From Oegoconia quadripuncta (lineage: Eukaryota > Arthropoda > Insecta > Lepidoptera > Autostichidae): DNA of 64,000 nucleotides. The stretch spans positions 21,077,771-21,141,770 of the forward strand of contig OX438743.1 in assembly GCA_949316235.1 (NCBI GenBank). Direction: 5' to 3'. Position numbers and translations under genes: made by a program. The notes under the pieces were generated by a model that was not told the origin of the DNA, did no database searches, and was given only the letters and a program-made list of their open reading frames with translations. Below are positions 42,336-52,545 of the stretch, in pieces. Numbering within the stretch: the stretch's first letter is position 1; every line of letters starts with the position of its first letter.

Positions 42336-42662
42336 GAAATTTTAACACTTGGACGTTAGACATTTGACCGTTAGTCTAGACACCGTGATGTTTTAATTAC
42401 TCTAGTAAGTTTAAGAAGTACTCCTACAACCTTTGCTATCGGACCTATGTTATATGACTCTAATCTCGCTAAAAAAAATATCTTAAAAAAAACATAAATA
42501 ATAACAATTAATTTTATTTATTCCTTTTTAATTGCGCCGATTCACCGAGTCGTTTTGTGTCGGAGAGACCAGTTTTTTTACAATTCCAATGTTGTAACAT
42601 GTTCGATATGATTGGCTAGTGTAATTGAAAAAATCACGGTATAAGTACTCGTCAAAGATTAC

Positions 42663-42843
42663 CTGGCAAACGATGAGTGCCAGTAGAAGTAGCACCATCA
42701 ATGCCACTAGGCCCCACACCACGCCCAGCTGCGTAAGCGCAAACACGTACAAGGTCCGATGGCACCATTGGTTCGGCTCGAAGAGAGTCGGCGCGTAGTC
42801 TGGCCACATGATGCCTAATGTCCAATAGTTGCCAAAAGCGAAC
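42663..42843 (-). CDS. TMEM272-like membrane protein, internal exon
   Basis: 181 bases on the minus strand. A strong acceptor (TTGTTTCTTTCTTAG) precedes 42843 and a donor (CCAG|GTAATC) follows 42663. The exon completes a split TGG codon, then encodes FAFGNYWTLGIMWPDYAPTL, FEPNQWCHRTLYVFALTQLG and VVWGLVALMVLLLLALIVCQ (60 codons). From family memory, the GN(Y/V)W...P...EPN.WC.(R/K)TLY.FA pattern followed by a long hydrophobic segment is typical of TMEM272-like proteins. The last 22 residues form a clear membrane span. If the donor is not used, the frame runs on to a stop at 42528. Confidence 0.8.
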
Positions 42844-42902
42844 CTAAGAAAGAAACAATATTTCCAATGAGCGTATCTATAGTATACGGAAACACCAGAC
42901 AA

Positions 42903-43045
42903 CTCTACCACTATACCACTACACCAACAGGTCGCGGGTTCGTATCCCGCTAGGGCCATATGTTTGTATGATGAATACGGACATGTGTACCTGAATTATG
43001 GATGTTTTCATTTATAAAATTAGTATTTATTTACAAAAAATTACC
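42903..43045 (+). repeat. SINE-A remnant next to a splice acceptor
   Basis: Damaged head (CACTACACCAACAGGTCGCG), B box GGTTCGTATCCCGC and part of the body. It starts 60 bases upstream of the exon at 42843. Confidence 0.65.
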
Positions 43046-43215
43046 CAAATTATTATTTAACAAATCAATTATAGCCTCTTGTTTTTTTCATACAATATTT
43101 AAATTTTGTTTAGCTATTTCTTTTTTTAATTTTTACATAACTTTATCAATTAGTTTAAATATATATTTATTTATTCACAACCAATGACTTCCCAAAAACA
43201 TAATCATGCTTCAAA
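43046..43215 (+). repeat. AT-rich block E1, also inverted at 47.3-47.9 kb
   Basis: Contains GTTTAGCTATTTCTTTTTT, CATAACTTTATCAATTAGTT and TTCACAACCAATGACTTCCC. The same landmarks occur inverted at 47332-47475 and 47738-47905. Confidence 0.6.
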
Positions 43216-43478
43216 ACCTGTTTTGTGTAGTGGTTAGCAACTCTGATCACTATATCAAAAGGTTGCGGGTTCGAATCCCGCTAGTGCCATACGTTTGTGT
43301 GATGATTACGGACATGTGTACCCGAGTTATGGATGTTTTCATTTATAAAATAAGTATTTATTTCCAAAAAAAATATGTATTTATGTAGTATATAAACTAT
43401 CTGGTATCCACAACACAAGCCTATAGTTGCTTACAGTGGAACTAGATGGCGCTGTGTGTATGTCCAAGGATAATTATT
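43216..43478 (+). repeat. SINE-A, plus strand, full length
   Basis: Carries private variants (CCTGTTTTGTGTAGTGG and GATCACTATATCAAAAGG) shared only with the minus copy at 47494-47737. The two therefore descend from one duplicated segment. Confidence 0.8.
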
Positions 43479-43506
43479 TATTATATTTATTATTAATAAC
43501 TTTTTA

Positions 43507-43655
43507 AAATTAGACACTTACACCAATCATCTTGTCCCGAACTAAGCAAAACTTGTACTATGGATTCTTAACAGATAAACATACATAAATATTTAAAGAA
43601 ACATCCACGAATCGGGAATACATTTTCGTTTTCATCACACAAACATTTACACCTC
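43507..43655 (-). repeat. SINE-B, minus strand
   Basis: CACTTACACCAATCATCTTG to TCACACAAACATTTACACC; the head is missing. Confidence 0.7.
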
Positions 43656-43736
43656 TATAATACCTTTCTTGAGAACTTTACATGAACTTAGTACACTTTT
43701 ACCATTTATGTTAAATATTCTTTGTATTTTACTGTT

Positions 43737-44215
43737 TTATGAACAACCTTGTGAGAGCGAATGAAGGAAAAGAGGTTGTCAAGATCGTAGAAGGTGCAAG
43801 TTAACCGCCTCCGTGGTTCAATGTAAACAACATTGGGTTTACGATTCGGATGTCGCGGGTTCGATCCCCAGCGGGGTACATGTTTAAGTACTCGGTTTGG
43901 TTGGTGGTAGGGCATTTTAAAATGTCCGCCTGGCTAGCTACCACCATGTTATCTAAATCTGCCGCCAAGCAGCAATGTTATAAGCATTGTTGTATTCCGG
44001 TTGTCAGAGATAAGATAGCCAGTCCCCCAAATGTGTTGGGGTTTCCGGATCAGTACGCTTCCACCTTCGACCTCATCTTCACTTAACATCAGGTGTGATT
44101 GAGGTCAAGTACGAACCCGTCATGCATTAAAAAAAAAGTCTGTGGTCTATGCCATAGACTATATATATATTTACGGGAAACAGGCGTGACTTTATAATAT
44201 ATGTATATTTATTTT
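43737..44215 (+). repeat. RTE-b end split by SINE-C
   Basis: RTE-b at 43737-43802 (GAACAACCTTGTGAGAGCGA) and 44139-44215 (ACGGGAAACAGGCGTGACTT). SINE-C lies between; AAGT is repeated at the junctions. Confidence 0.65.
43803..44138 (+). repeat. SINE-C, plus strand, full length
   Basis: Complete head (TAACCGCCTCCGTGGTTCAA), B box GGGTTCGATCCCCAGC, full body and an A run. One of the best preserved copies. Confidence 0.85.
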
Positions 44216-44826
44216 GAGTGCAATAAAATATTTAATAAAAGTAATGAGCTCTTCTTATTTTCTATTAAACATAAGATATTTCAAGACGTAAATTACTTTC
44301 AGCGCATCTTATAACATAATATAAAATTATGTTATTGGATTAAACTCATATAAATATATTTATTATATATATTCATTAACAATATTCATTTCCACGAGAA
44401 AGGTTATTCGGTAACTGGTGTGTGCGTATATAATGCGATAAATTGTCGACAATAAGCTCACAAATAACGTTATGTCTTCTTAGAAGGTCAACATTTTCGA
44501 CGAATATACGAGAATATAAAGGCAATATTTGTTACCAAAAATGTTTCTATACAGGTCCATTTACTATTAAACATAAGGTGTTTGGCTAAATTTTCTCAAT
44601 TTTATTTTAAAGGCGCGTCGCTTATGTTTCAGAAATCAAGTAATTTTAAGCATCCACAGCTAGAAATTGCAAATATGAAATAAAAACACCCCAACGCACG
44701 TATTTCGACAATTTATCCATTCTACTCAAAGATTTTCTATAACTAACGCAACTTTAAGTCTAATACTTACTTTAGTAACTTATTAGTAATCTGTGCTAAT
44801 ACTTTTTCGGATATCGCTAATTCACG
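44216..44826. other. Intronic AT-rich DNA, no gene recognised
   Basis: The end part (ATACTTACTTTAGTAACTTA, then TTAGTAATCTGTGCTAATAC, 44765-44805) recurs at 52113-52150, also just before a LINE-1 copy. Otherwise unassigned. Confidence 0.4.
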
Positions 44827-45130
44827 CTTTTTTTATATGAGAGGGCGGCAAACGAGCATACGGGTCACCTGATGGAAAGCAAACACCAAAAGGGTCACAG
44901 ATGCGTTGCCGGCCTTTGAGGAAGGTGTAGGCTTGTTTCTTGAAGGTTCCAATGTCGTACTCGTTCGGGAATACCGCTGCAGGAAGTCCGTTCCATAGGG
45001 TGGTCGTACGTGGTAGGAAGTTTCTTGAGAAACGTACAGTGGTAGACTTCCACTCATCCAGGTTATGTGGATGGAATTTTAATTTTCGGCGAGCAATATA
45101 AAAATAGATCAACATATGTATATAACAATA

Positions 45131-45361
45131 CACACACACACACACACGCATACGCACACGCACACGCACACGCACACGCACACGCACACGCACACGCACA
45201 CGCACACGCGCACGCGCACGCACACGCGCACGCGCACGCGCACGCGCACGCGCACGCGCACGCGCACGCGCACGCGCACGCGCACACGCACACGCACACG
45301 CACACGCACACGCACACGCACACGCACACGCACACGCACACGCACACGCACACGCACACGC

Positions 45362-45416
<55 letters not shown>

Positions 45417-45432
45417 CACGCACACACACGCA
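45131..45432. repeat. 300-bp (CACACG/CACGCG) microsatellite
   Basis: Alternating purine-pyrimidine tract for about 300 bases: pure CA at both ends, CACACG units inside and a CACGCG core (about 45205-45285). All frames through it are open for long stretches (H-T, H-A, R-T, V-C repeats), which is a compositional artefact and not coding. Confidence 0.9.
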
Positions 45433-45499
45433 GTAGACTGAGTAACTCGCTTAGCCCTAAGATTTTATATTATATAATTAAGCTAAGTATACAGTTACA

Positions 45500-45640
45500 T
45501 TTATTTGTTATGGAAGAGCGGAGTCTCCTAATACAGGCACATTATTTACTTAAAAGGAGTCTCCAGCCACTTTCTAGCATACTTGTCTGTGAAAATGCAA
45601 ATAAACTATTTTATTTTTTATTTATTTTTTATTTAAGTGT
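45500..45640 (+). repeat. LINE-H 3' end
   Basis: GGAAGAGCGGAGTCTCCTAA, CTTAAAAGGAGTCTC and ATACTTGTCTGTGAAAATGC, with a TATTTTT tail. The inverted match is at 62325-62450. Confidence 0.55.
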
Positions 45641-45836
45641 AACGGTTAAATTGAGCAGCGGGTATTAGCTCGAACAGTTCTTCAGAACAATCCCCAGTTG
45701 TTGAAACCTCCCCTCGACCGCTATCTAGCATCGTTCGATAATCATTTTCAATCTACATTTTCCTTTCAGTGAGATTAACATTACTGTATACTTAAAACAA
45801 TCATGACGTAGTCGCATTCGCTATTCCATTACAGAA

Positions 45837-45885
45837 GGTAAGCAATGTCTGGCGTGGTTAGTCCATAGATGGTTTACCACTCCCG
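45837..45885 (+). repeat. 5S-rRNA-derived fragment
   Basis: AAGCAATGTCTGGCGTGGTTAGTCCATAGATGG parallels the 3' part of 5S rRNA (AAGCAACG..GGGCGCGGTTAGTACTTGGATGG). It is a SINE remnant and not a 5S gene, because the rest is absent. Confidence 0.5.
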
Positions 45886-46392
45886 ACAAAATATGTATTT
45901 GTTGTCTTTGTCTGGATGTATCTCAGTAAGAAAGAAAGAAAAATGTTTATGTATATGCGTGGTCCGTCGTAATTGTGGTTTTTAATATTAAAGGCTAACA
46001 GTGTTTGATGAAAATCTGTTAAACCATATCGAAAATTGTATTTGGATGATATCATACTCATAGTCTTTCGGTTGGCGGACTATGGCCTAAGTGAACCTGG
46101 TATCGCGGAACATGGCGCAGTGACATTTACAGTAATTTTTGGTCTGCACATTGAAAATGATCAATAAGGAGTGAGACACAGACTGCATGTGAGAGCCAAG
46201 TTGGACGGCATGAGGGCCATGCAAATGTTTACCCTTCACCGGTAAGCATTTCAGGTTTCATGATTATAATTGAATCTCATGGTTTGTGCGTGGGTAAGTG
46301 GTCTGTAATTACCTCCTTCAAGATTTAAGATAAGTGTCATTCTGATATCCTACTCGCCTTTATTAGCTTGACTTAATTATTTTTAGCTTAAT

Positions 46393-46566
46393 ATTTTTTT
46401 TTTTACTAAGCAAAGCTTGTGCTATGGAAACTAGATAATGGATGAACATACATAAATATTTACATAAACAGCCATGACTCGGGAATAAATGTTTGTATTC
46501 ATCACACAAACCCGCAACCGTTGGTTTCGCTGACAGGGTCAATATCCACTACACTAATCGGTCGTC
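46393..46566 (-). repeat. SINE-B, minus strand
   Basis: ACTAAGCAAAGCTTGTGCTA to ACTACACTAATCGGTCGTC, with a deletion that removes most of the B box. Confidence 0.75.
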
Positions 46567-47331
46567 TATAAATAAATAATTATTTATTTCGGTTAAATCT
46601 AACAAATCCACTCATTAATGCGTGGGCAGATATTTCTTACAGATACATAAACAAGTAGGTACCATTGTTTACTTTCATTACTTACGGGTATATTCTCCAA
46701 TATTATTGTTGCCAAGTTATTGAACTTTCAATATTGGGCGCTGGAAAATACTTGTTTTATAATTTTATTCATTCAGAGGAGAATGAAACATTGTGAAGCC
46801 TCTACTTGTCAGTATCGAAGTAAAAACCTCGAAAATTAACATCAGAAAGGCTTTGATGCGAATGAAAAATTCAGTGGTTGAATGACGAGCACCTGTTTAT
46901 TTCAAGGGATACGGTTTTTCAAGGGGCTATGTATCTCTATAGGACTATTTGCAGAGGAACTATATCCGCTATCCTTATTTTAATTTTCAGCGAAATTGCG
47001 ACGCCGCCCTGATGTCGTGAGTTTTCGGCTCCGTGGATGATTTCAATGTTGAAAGACGGGCCTCGCGAGGGCTACGAAATGCAAAAAAAAATTGAAAAAA
47101 CTCAAAAACTTTCTTTTTATGGAAAAAATGTGATAAGTGCGGTCGTATTTCGTCCGGTTTAGGTTATAAAAAAATCATAAATGTCGAAAACGAAATGAGA
47201 TATCGAAAAAATGAAGAAAAAACTCTAGAGAAGATATTTCTTAAGACATTTAAAAAATATATTTCAGGTGCATATATCACTGATGGGTTATTGAGAAGTT
47301 GTAACTTTGTGACGCGGGGTTTATAAATGCT
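46567..47331. other. Intronic DNA, no gene recognised
   Basis: A moderately GC-rich part at 46980-47080 has no repeat partner and no exon signals. Confidence 0.3.
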
Positions 47332-47905
47332 TTGAAGCGGGATTATGTTTTTGGACGAAGTCATTGGTTGTGAATAAATAAATATATATTTAAACTAATT
47401 GATAAAGTTATGTAAATGTTGTTTTTTTTTTAAAGTAGGGAAACAAAATTTAAATAATACTGTATGAAAAAATATATGAAAATAATAATAATAATTAATA
47501 TCCTTAGACATACACACAGCGCCATCCAGTTCCACAGTAAGCAACCTATAGGTTTGTGTTGTGGATACCAGATGGTTGATATACTACATAAATACATTTT
47601 TTTTGTAAATAAATACTTATTATAAAATAAATAGGTACTGTCCGTATTCATCACACAAACATATGCCCCAAGCGGGATTCGAACCCGCAACCTTTTGATA
47701 TAGTGATCAGAGTTGCTAACCACTATACAAAACAGGTTTTGAAGCATGATTATGTTTTTGGACGAAGTCATTGGTTGTGAATAAATAAATATATATTTCA
47801 ATTAATTGATAAAGTTATGTAAAAAAAAAAATAGGCTAATACTATATGAAAAAAATAAGAGGCTATAATTGATTTGTTAAATAATAATTTGGGTAATTTG
47901 TTAAT
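47332..47905 (-). repeat. Inverted duplicate of 43.0-43.5 kb, plus partial third copy
   Basis: 47738-47905 is block E1 inverted (TTTTGAAGCATGATTATG, GACGAAGTCATTGGTTGTGA, AGAGGCTATAATTGATTTGT) and 47332-47475 is a third partial copy. The SINE-A between them (47494-47737) carries the same private variants as 43216-43478. Confidence 0.65.
47494..47737 (-). repeat. SINE-A, minus strand
   Basis: CACACAGCGCCATCCAGTTC to CTATACAAAACAGGT; sister of 43216-43478. Confidence 0.8.
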
Positions 47906-48127
47906 AAGGTGAAAAAATAAGAGGCTATAATTTTATTGATTTGTTAAAAATAATTAAGTTTATTTGGCAGATTCATTGTCAATGTATACGTAGATCATGA
48001 CGACGAGATCTGTGAATACTCACACACACACAACATACATACGCTCACTCACGTATTCACCGACACGCTTGCGCGTCCACAACGTATACACTTAGCATCA
48101 ACCATGCATTAGTATAAATCTAAGTAA

Positions 48128-48172
48128 TTTTTTTTTTATGAACAAAGGGTTGGTACTTGACCTCAATCAATT
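48128..48172 (-). repeat. SINE-C 3' scrap
   Basis: T run, ATGAACAAAGGGTTGGTACT and TGACCTCAATCAA only. Confidence 0.5.
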
Positions 48173-48399
48173 ACAGCTAAAACCTAGTTACATGTAATAC
48201 TTTTCATTTTAACTTCATTACTGATGCATGTAATATTATTCCTTTATTTAATATATTACCGCCGTGAATTTTCTCACGTATTCAAAACCAACCGATTAGC
48301 TTTTAGGGGGACAGTCAACTCAAACAAAAATTACCATAACACTTCTTGAACGGGATCCTAAATCGAAAATTATTCAAAAATAACAGTAAAATAAAACTT

Positions 48400-48560
48400 A
48401 CTATTGTAATTTTATTTCATTTATTTACATAGAATCAACAGCATTATTACAAATTCTTATACAGAAAACTAATACCAAAGTAATGCCAATTAAAGATTCT
48501 TATTATGTTACTGACATATTTTTAATATTATTTTAAATGACCCATCCAACGACACCCCAC
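48400..48560. repeat. Repeat U2, inverted match to 28640-28790
   Basis: GAATCAACAGCATTATTACA and AATGCCAATTAAAGATTCTT match the reverse complement of the 28.7-kb copy. The order is conserved over about 150 bases. Confidence 0.5.
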
Positions 48561-48729
48561 ACGATGGGGTACAAAAATAAAAGAAAATTCATTTCCACAT
48601 CACCTGTAGAGGAGATACCCTAAAAAAATCGTTTTTCAAGATTTTATTTTACTTTGTCGTTGTGATTAATATGTATACATACATAATGTCACGACCATTA
48701 TCCCAAAAGACCTATATTCCAAACATTAA

Positions 48730-48751
48730 CACGCACACGCACACGCACACT

Positions 48752-48782
<31 letters not shown>

Positions 48783-48785
48783 ACA

Positions 48786-48838
<53 letters not shown>
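48730..48838. repeat. CA microsatellite
   Basis: About 110 bases of CACACG then CA with a few CT interruptions. Confidence 0.9.
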
Positions 48839-48840
<2 letters not shown>

Positions 48841-49059
48841 CTTTCTTTCATATTATTTTTGTTTTTGTATAAGACCTTTTGTTTGTAAATTTTTAGTTCC
48901 ACTCCGCTGGGTGGAGGCCTGGAGTCCTGAAATACAGACTTTTATAGTCTAGCTCAGGCTCCAGTCCACCACATCTAATAATTAAAAAAAAATAAAAAAA
49001 AAAAAAATAAGAGTTTAATGATTGAAACAACATTCACGGTACACCTTAAGTAATATATA

Positions 49060-49215
49060 GAAATGCACACGTGACAGGAGGTGAGCTCATCGCTGTTGAA
49101 ACGTGTAAATCTATAGATGTTTTTGGTGGAGAGTCCCTTAGTCGCCTTTTACGACACCCACGAGACGAGAGGGGTTGGTTCTTTTCTATTTGAGTGCAGA
49201 AACCACACAGCATTA
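49060..49215 (+). repeat. SINE-like repeat U1, plus strand, complete end
   Basis: GACAGGAGGTGAGCTCATCG, GGTGGAGAGTCCCTTAGTCG, TTTTACGACACCCACGAG, then a TTCTTTTCTATTTGAGTGC end. Reference copy for this family. Confidence 0.55.
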
Positions 49216-49934
49216 AACATGTATGCCAATACCAAATTACGGCTTTCTAGTACGAAGAGCCTCTGACTTAAGCTTCGGACAGACAGACATCCGTCCGTCT
49301 GACACGGCGATTTTTATTGATTGTTATAAAATATGTTTATCCAATTATTTTGGAACTTATGGTATGTGTGTGACTGGAGCTATAAATAAACGATTTATCT
49401 ATATATAGGTATACGGAATCCTAAAAACTTGGTACCTAGGAAAATTAAACATTATTGATTGATTCCGACGGCCTCTACCAAAGGTGATATTTACGTGTTT
49501 TTGACAAAGCCAATCAAAGAGCCTGGGCTAGCCAATAACTGACTCAATTTGGGTATTGTGTTGACAGATCGCATGTTGTTCGGAGTCTGCGGAATGTGTG
49601 GTTTTCAGGTCAGCGGTTAATAATTGGGGTTCGTGGAACTTCCCCAAAATGTGCACGAAAAATCAATATCTAGCTTCAATCCACACTTTTCGTAGGAAAT
49701 TTATTCAATTTCATTATCCAATTCCTCGACCTCTCTATATGTATGAAATGATTTTATGGATAAGGAAGGGATTGAATAGGAATATTATGTGTAAATGCGT
49801 ATTACGGAGGCGGATAGCGTTGCCATGCGTCGTGCAAGGCAATAGAATATTCTACTGTTTTTTTTTTTATTTTTTTAGAATTTTCTAAAACTTAAATTTA
49901 AAGTTACATAGAAATAGAACATACATACATAGAG

Positions 49935-50436
49935 TTACATGTCAATGTCATGTCCCACACTCACAGAATCGCTACTTAAACGAAATGTGGGGATTTGTAA
50001 TTCTCATTTTAAATTTCATCATATAAGTCCTGTAGACATTATAAAAGCATTTAGATCTCTTGACAAGAAAAATATTGTCGACCTTTACGGTTTATCAGTA
50101 AAAATTATTAGTGTCATAATTGTTGTGTGTCCACCAAACTTAGCTAGTATTTTTAATAAATTTATTGATGATGGCATATTTCCTGATTTTATGAAACACA
50201 GTAAAGTTATACCTTTATTTATATAATAAAGGTATAACTTTATATATTTATTATACCTTTTTTTAGACCTATATCAATACTACCGACTCTCAGCAAAATC
50301 TTTGAAAAAAAATATATTAATTAAGTTATCGGCTTATTTTTATACTAACGATTTTATGTCACATTAACAATTCGGTTTTACTGGGGGACCGCTCGACAAC
50401 CGACGCGGGTGTCGAGCTCTATAAGAACATATTTTT
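49935..50436 (+). pseudogene. LINE reverse-transcriptase N-terminal part
   Basis: Encodes HHISPVDIIKAFRSLDKKN, PPNLASIFNKFIDDGIFPDF and MKHSKVIPLF, then after a local rearrangement RPISILPTLSKIFEK, and further on QFGFT and STTDAGVELYKNIF. These are the fingers/palm landmarks ahead of the catalytic motif in Jockey/CR1-type LINEs (K..KVIP...RPIS.LP..SKI.E and Q.GF). Several frame breaks occur. The catalytic (F/Y)xDD motif is not reached because SINE-C cuts it off. Confidence 0.75.
50203..50241. repeat. 17-bp perfect palindromic duplication
   Basis: AAAGTTATACCTTTATT (50203-50219), the 5-base loop TATAT, then its exact reverse complement 50225-50241. It interrupts the LINE frame just after KVIPLF and looks like a template-switch scar. 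Confidence 0.75.
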
Positions 50437-50625
50437 GAAACCGCCTCCGTGGCTCAATATAAACAGCGTTGGGTTTACGATTCCGAGGTCGCGGGTAAGA
50501 TGCCCAGCGGGGTACATGTTTAAGTACTCGGTTTGGTAGGTGGTAGGGCATTTTAAAAATGTCCGCCTGGCTAGCTACCACCATCTTATCTAAATCTGCC
50601 GCCAAGCAGCAATGTTAATAGCATG
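50437..50625 (+). repeat. SINE-C, plus strand, 3'-truncated
   Basis: Head AACCGCCTCCGTGGCTCAAT to GCAGCAATGTTAATAGCAT. The normal 3' half and A tail are missing. Confidence 0.75.
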
Positions 50626-50629
50626 TGTC

Positions 50630-51324
50630 GTATCAGGAAGTCAAAGAAAAGGCGGAATGTAGAGAAGTGTCGAAAGGACAACACCGACAAGAGCATAGCT
50701 CTTAAATTGAAGAGTGACTCTGCTATAAATCCAAAAGTAGTCATTTTGGGAACTACTACGTATATAGTTGTCGTTTTGGGAAGTGATCGTTTTCATACCT
50801 TATGTTTATGTAATTTCAGTTCAGTATTGTACGACGTGTAATACGTTTCATAACACGTTTCTACGAATTACATTTCATCGTTGACATATAATCGATTGTT
50901 GTATAGTGCGATGCTATATTTACCGACAGCCATTACTGCCCGGGGCGGTCCTAACTTGTTTTCGGGTAAACGAGACACTCGATTCGGTAACTTTCTTGTC
51001 AATTACTGGGAAATTCTTGTCTAGAAATATTGCGGTTTTGCTTTTTTAGATATAATTTGGTGACTAGAGTAAAACAGATTTAGGCTCTATTGCCATGTGT
51101 AATAATGTCAGTTTTAAATTAACGAGAGGAGGCTTACTTTAAAAAAAATTGTATCGTGATTGAAAATTATTAACAAATTGATAATGTAAAACACCAATTA
51201 AATACTTTGATATTATCCGAATACACCAAACAAATGTATTAAAAACGAAATATCTTCGAAACGGTTTAACCAATTTTCATATAACGTCTACTGAGACTCT
51301 TACAGTGGGCTTCTACTACGAAGA
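50630..51324. other. RTE-like scrap, then unassigned intronic DNA
   Basis: 50630-50715 reads AGGAAGTCAAAGAAAAGGCG and ACACCGACAAGAGCATAGCT (TDKSIALKLK), an RTE-like terminal scrap shared with 6520. The rest has no partner in the window. Confidence 0.35.
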
Positions 51325-51485
51325 CCTACCAGCGGACGTCTATTAGAGACCACTGAGGTAGGCTTCTACCGCGAACTCCTACCAGCGGACATCTATTACA
51401 TACTACTACGGCGGACTTCTGCCGCGAATTCCTACCATCCGACGTGTACTACAGACTCCTATAACAGATATTAACAGCGGCTATC
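51325..51485. repeat. 53-bp degenerate minisatellite
   Basis: CCTACCAGCGGACGTCTATT recurs with CCTACC at 51325, 51378 and 51431 (spacing 53). Units also share CTTCTACCGCGAA. About three copies. Confidence 0.65.
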
Positions 51486-51530
51486 TCAATCTTAAACGAT
51501 TTTCGAGGCACTATTAATGAGATTCTTCAA

Positions 51531-51803
51531 GACTTCTCGCCGAAAATTAAATTTCCATCCATATCACCTGGATGAGTGGAAGTCTACCACTGTAAGTTTC
51601 TCAAGAAACTTCTTACCACGTACGACTACCCTGTGGAACGGACTTCCTGCAGCGTTATTCCCGAACAAGTACGACATTGGAACCTTCAAGAAACGAGCCT
51701 ACACCTTCCTCAAAGGCCGGCAACGCATCTGTGACCCTTTTGGTGTTTGCTTTCCATCAGGTGACCCGCATGCTCGTTTGCCGCCCTCTCATATATAAAA
51801 AAA
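51531..51803 (+). pseudogene. LINE-1 tail 14 bases from a splice donor
   Basis: Plus-strand LINE-1 from ACTTCTCGCCGAAAATTAAA to ATATATAAAAAAAA, with [20 protein letters not shown] and a small 3' UTR deletion. AAGAC at both ends fits a target duplication. The element ends 14 bases short of the 51818 exon boundary but leaves the donor GTAAGT intact. Confidence 0.8.
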
Positions 51804-51817
51804 AGACTCCTACTTAC

Positions 51818-52007
51818 CATCCCATGAGGAAAATAGTGAGGGTGTATGCTAGAATCCTTTCGGGTACGCTGGGTGATGAGTTGGAGCTTCTGCTGGCTAG
51901 CTGGGCCCAGAGGAGCCAGCAGATCCCCGCTCCCCCCGCTGCGCCGCCGACGACCATGTAGACCGGGATGCGGGGCTCGGCAGGGCAGTCGCGGATGTAC
52001 TGTACAC
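51818..52007 (-). CDS. TMEM272-like membrane protein, upstream exon
   Basis: 190 bases on the minus strand between the acceptor TTTTCCAACAG (ending 52008) and a consensus donor ATG|GTAAGTAGG (starting 51817). It opens with two bases of a split codon and reads VQYIRDCPAEPRIPVYMVVG, GAAGGAGICWLLWAQLASRS, SNSSPSVPERILAYTLTIFL, then MGW, with the last codon completed by the exon at 42843. DCP...P.IP.Y..V.G is the conserved start of the second half of TMEM272-like proteins as I recall. Two membrane spans are visible: IPVYMVVGGAAGGAGICWLL and, across the junction, ILAYTLTIFLMGWFAFGNYW. GC content and codon use stand out from the surrounding repeats. Confidence 0.8.
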
Positions 52008-52248
52008 CTGTTGGAAAATTACGAATTGTTTTTTAATTTCTCATGTTTTAAAAATGTTTCATTATTGCTTTGCAGGCATTGTCTCAAAACTTTGCTTATT
52101 GCTTTACACTGATACTTACTTTAGTAACTTATTAGTAATCTGTGCTGATACTGTGTAAAGCAAAATACGGATTGTAATTTGAAAACACTATTGATTAGAA
52201 TATTGGTAGTTTAGATCACTGGAACTATTTCCAAGAAGTTACAGATAC

Positions 52249-52545
52249 TTTTTTTTTATATGAGAGCAATCACCGCCACCCATGGACACCCGCTACACCA
52301 AAAGGGTCACAGAAGCGTTGCCGGCCTTTGAGGAAGGTTAGGCTCGTTTCTTGAAGGTTCCAACTCGTTCGGGAATACCGCTGCAGGAAGTCCGTTCCAC
52401 AGGGTGGTCGTACGTGGTAGGAAGTTTCTTGAGAAACGTACAGTGGTAGACTTCCTCTCATCCAGGTGATGTGGACGGAGTTTTAATTTTCGGCGCGAAG
52501 TGTAACGGTTAAATTGAGCAGCGGGTATTAGCTCGAACAGTTCTT
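52249..52545 (-). pseudogene. LINE-1, minus strand, with deletions
   Basis: T run, ATATGAGAGCAATCACCGCC, CAGAAGCGTTGCCGGCCTTT, then inverted coding sequence up to GAGCAGCGGGTATTAGCTCG. Parts of the 3' UTR and of the FPNEYD region are missing. Confidence 0.75.

Larger units (their letters stand above)
44827..45694 (-). pseudogene. LINE-1, minus, split by LINE-H and microsatellite
   Basis: LINE-1 at 44827-45094 (3' UTR and [20 protein letters not shown]...) resumes at 45641-45694 (GTTAAATTGAGCAGCGGGTA). A small deletion removes part of the 3' UTR. The insert 45095-45640 includes the hexamer microsatellite and a LINE-H 3' end. Confidence 0.75.

Noticed and set aside
42528..42662. Coding extension of the internal exon to the stop at 42528
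   Set aside because: Possible intron-retained end (VIFDEYLYRDFF...), but the donor at 42662 with an in-phase downstream exon is the simpler model; it could still be a minor isoform.
45063..45441. Long open frames on both strands (poly H-T, H-A, R-T, V-C)
   Set aside because: They are translations of the CA/CG hexamer microsatellite, open in every frame.
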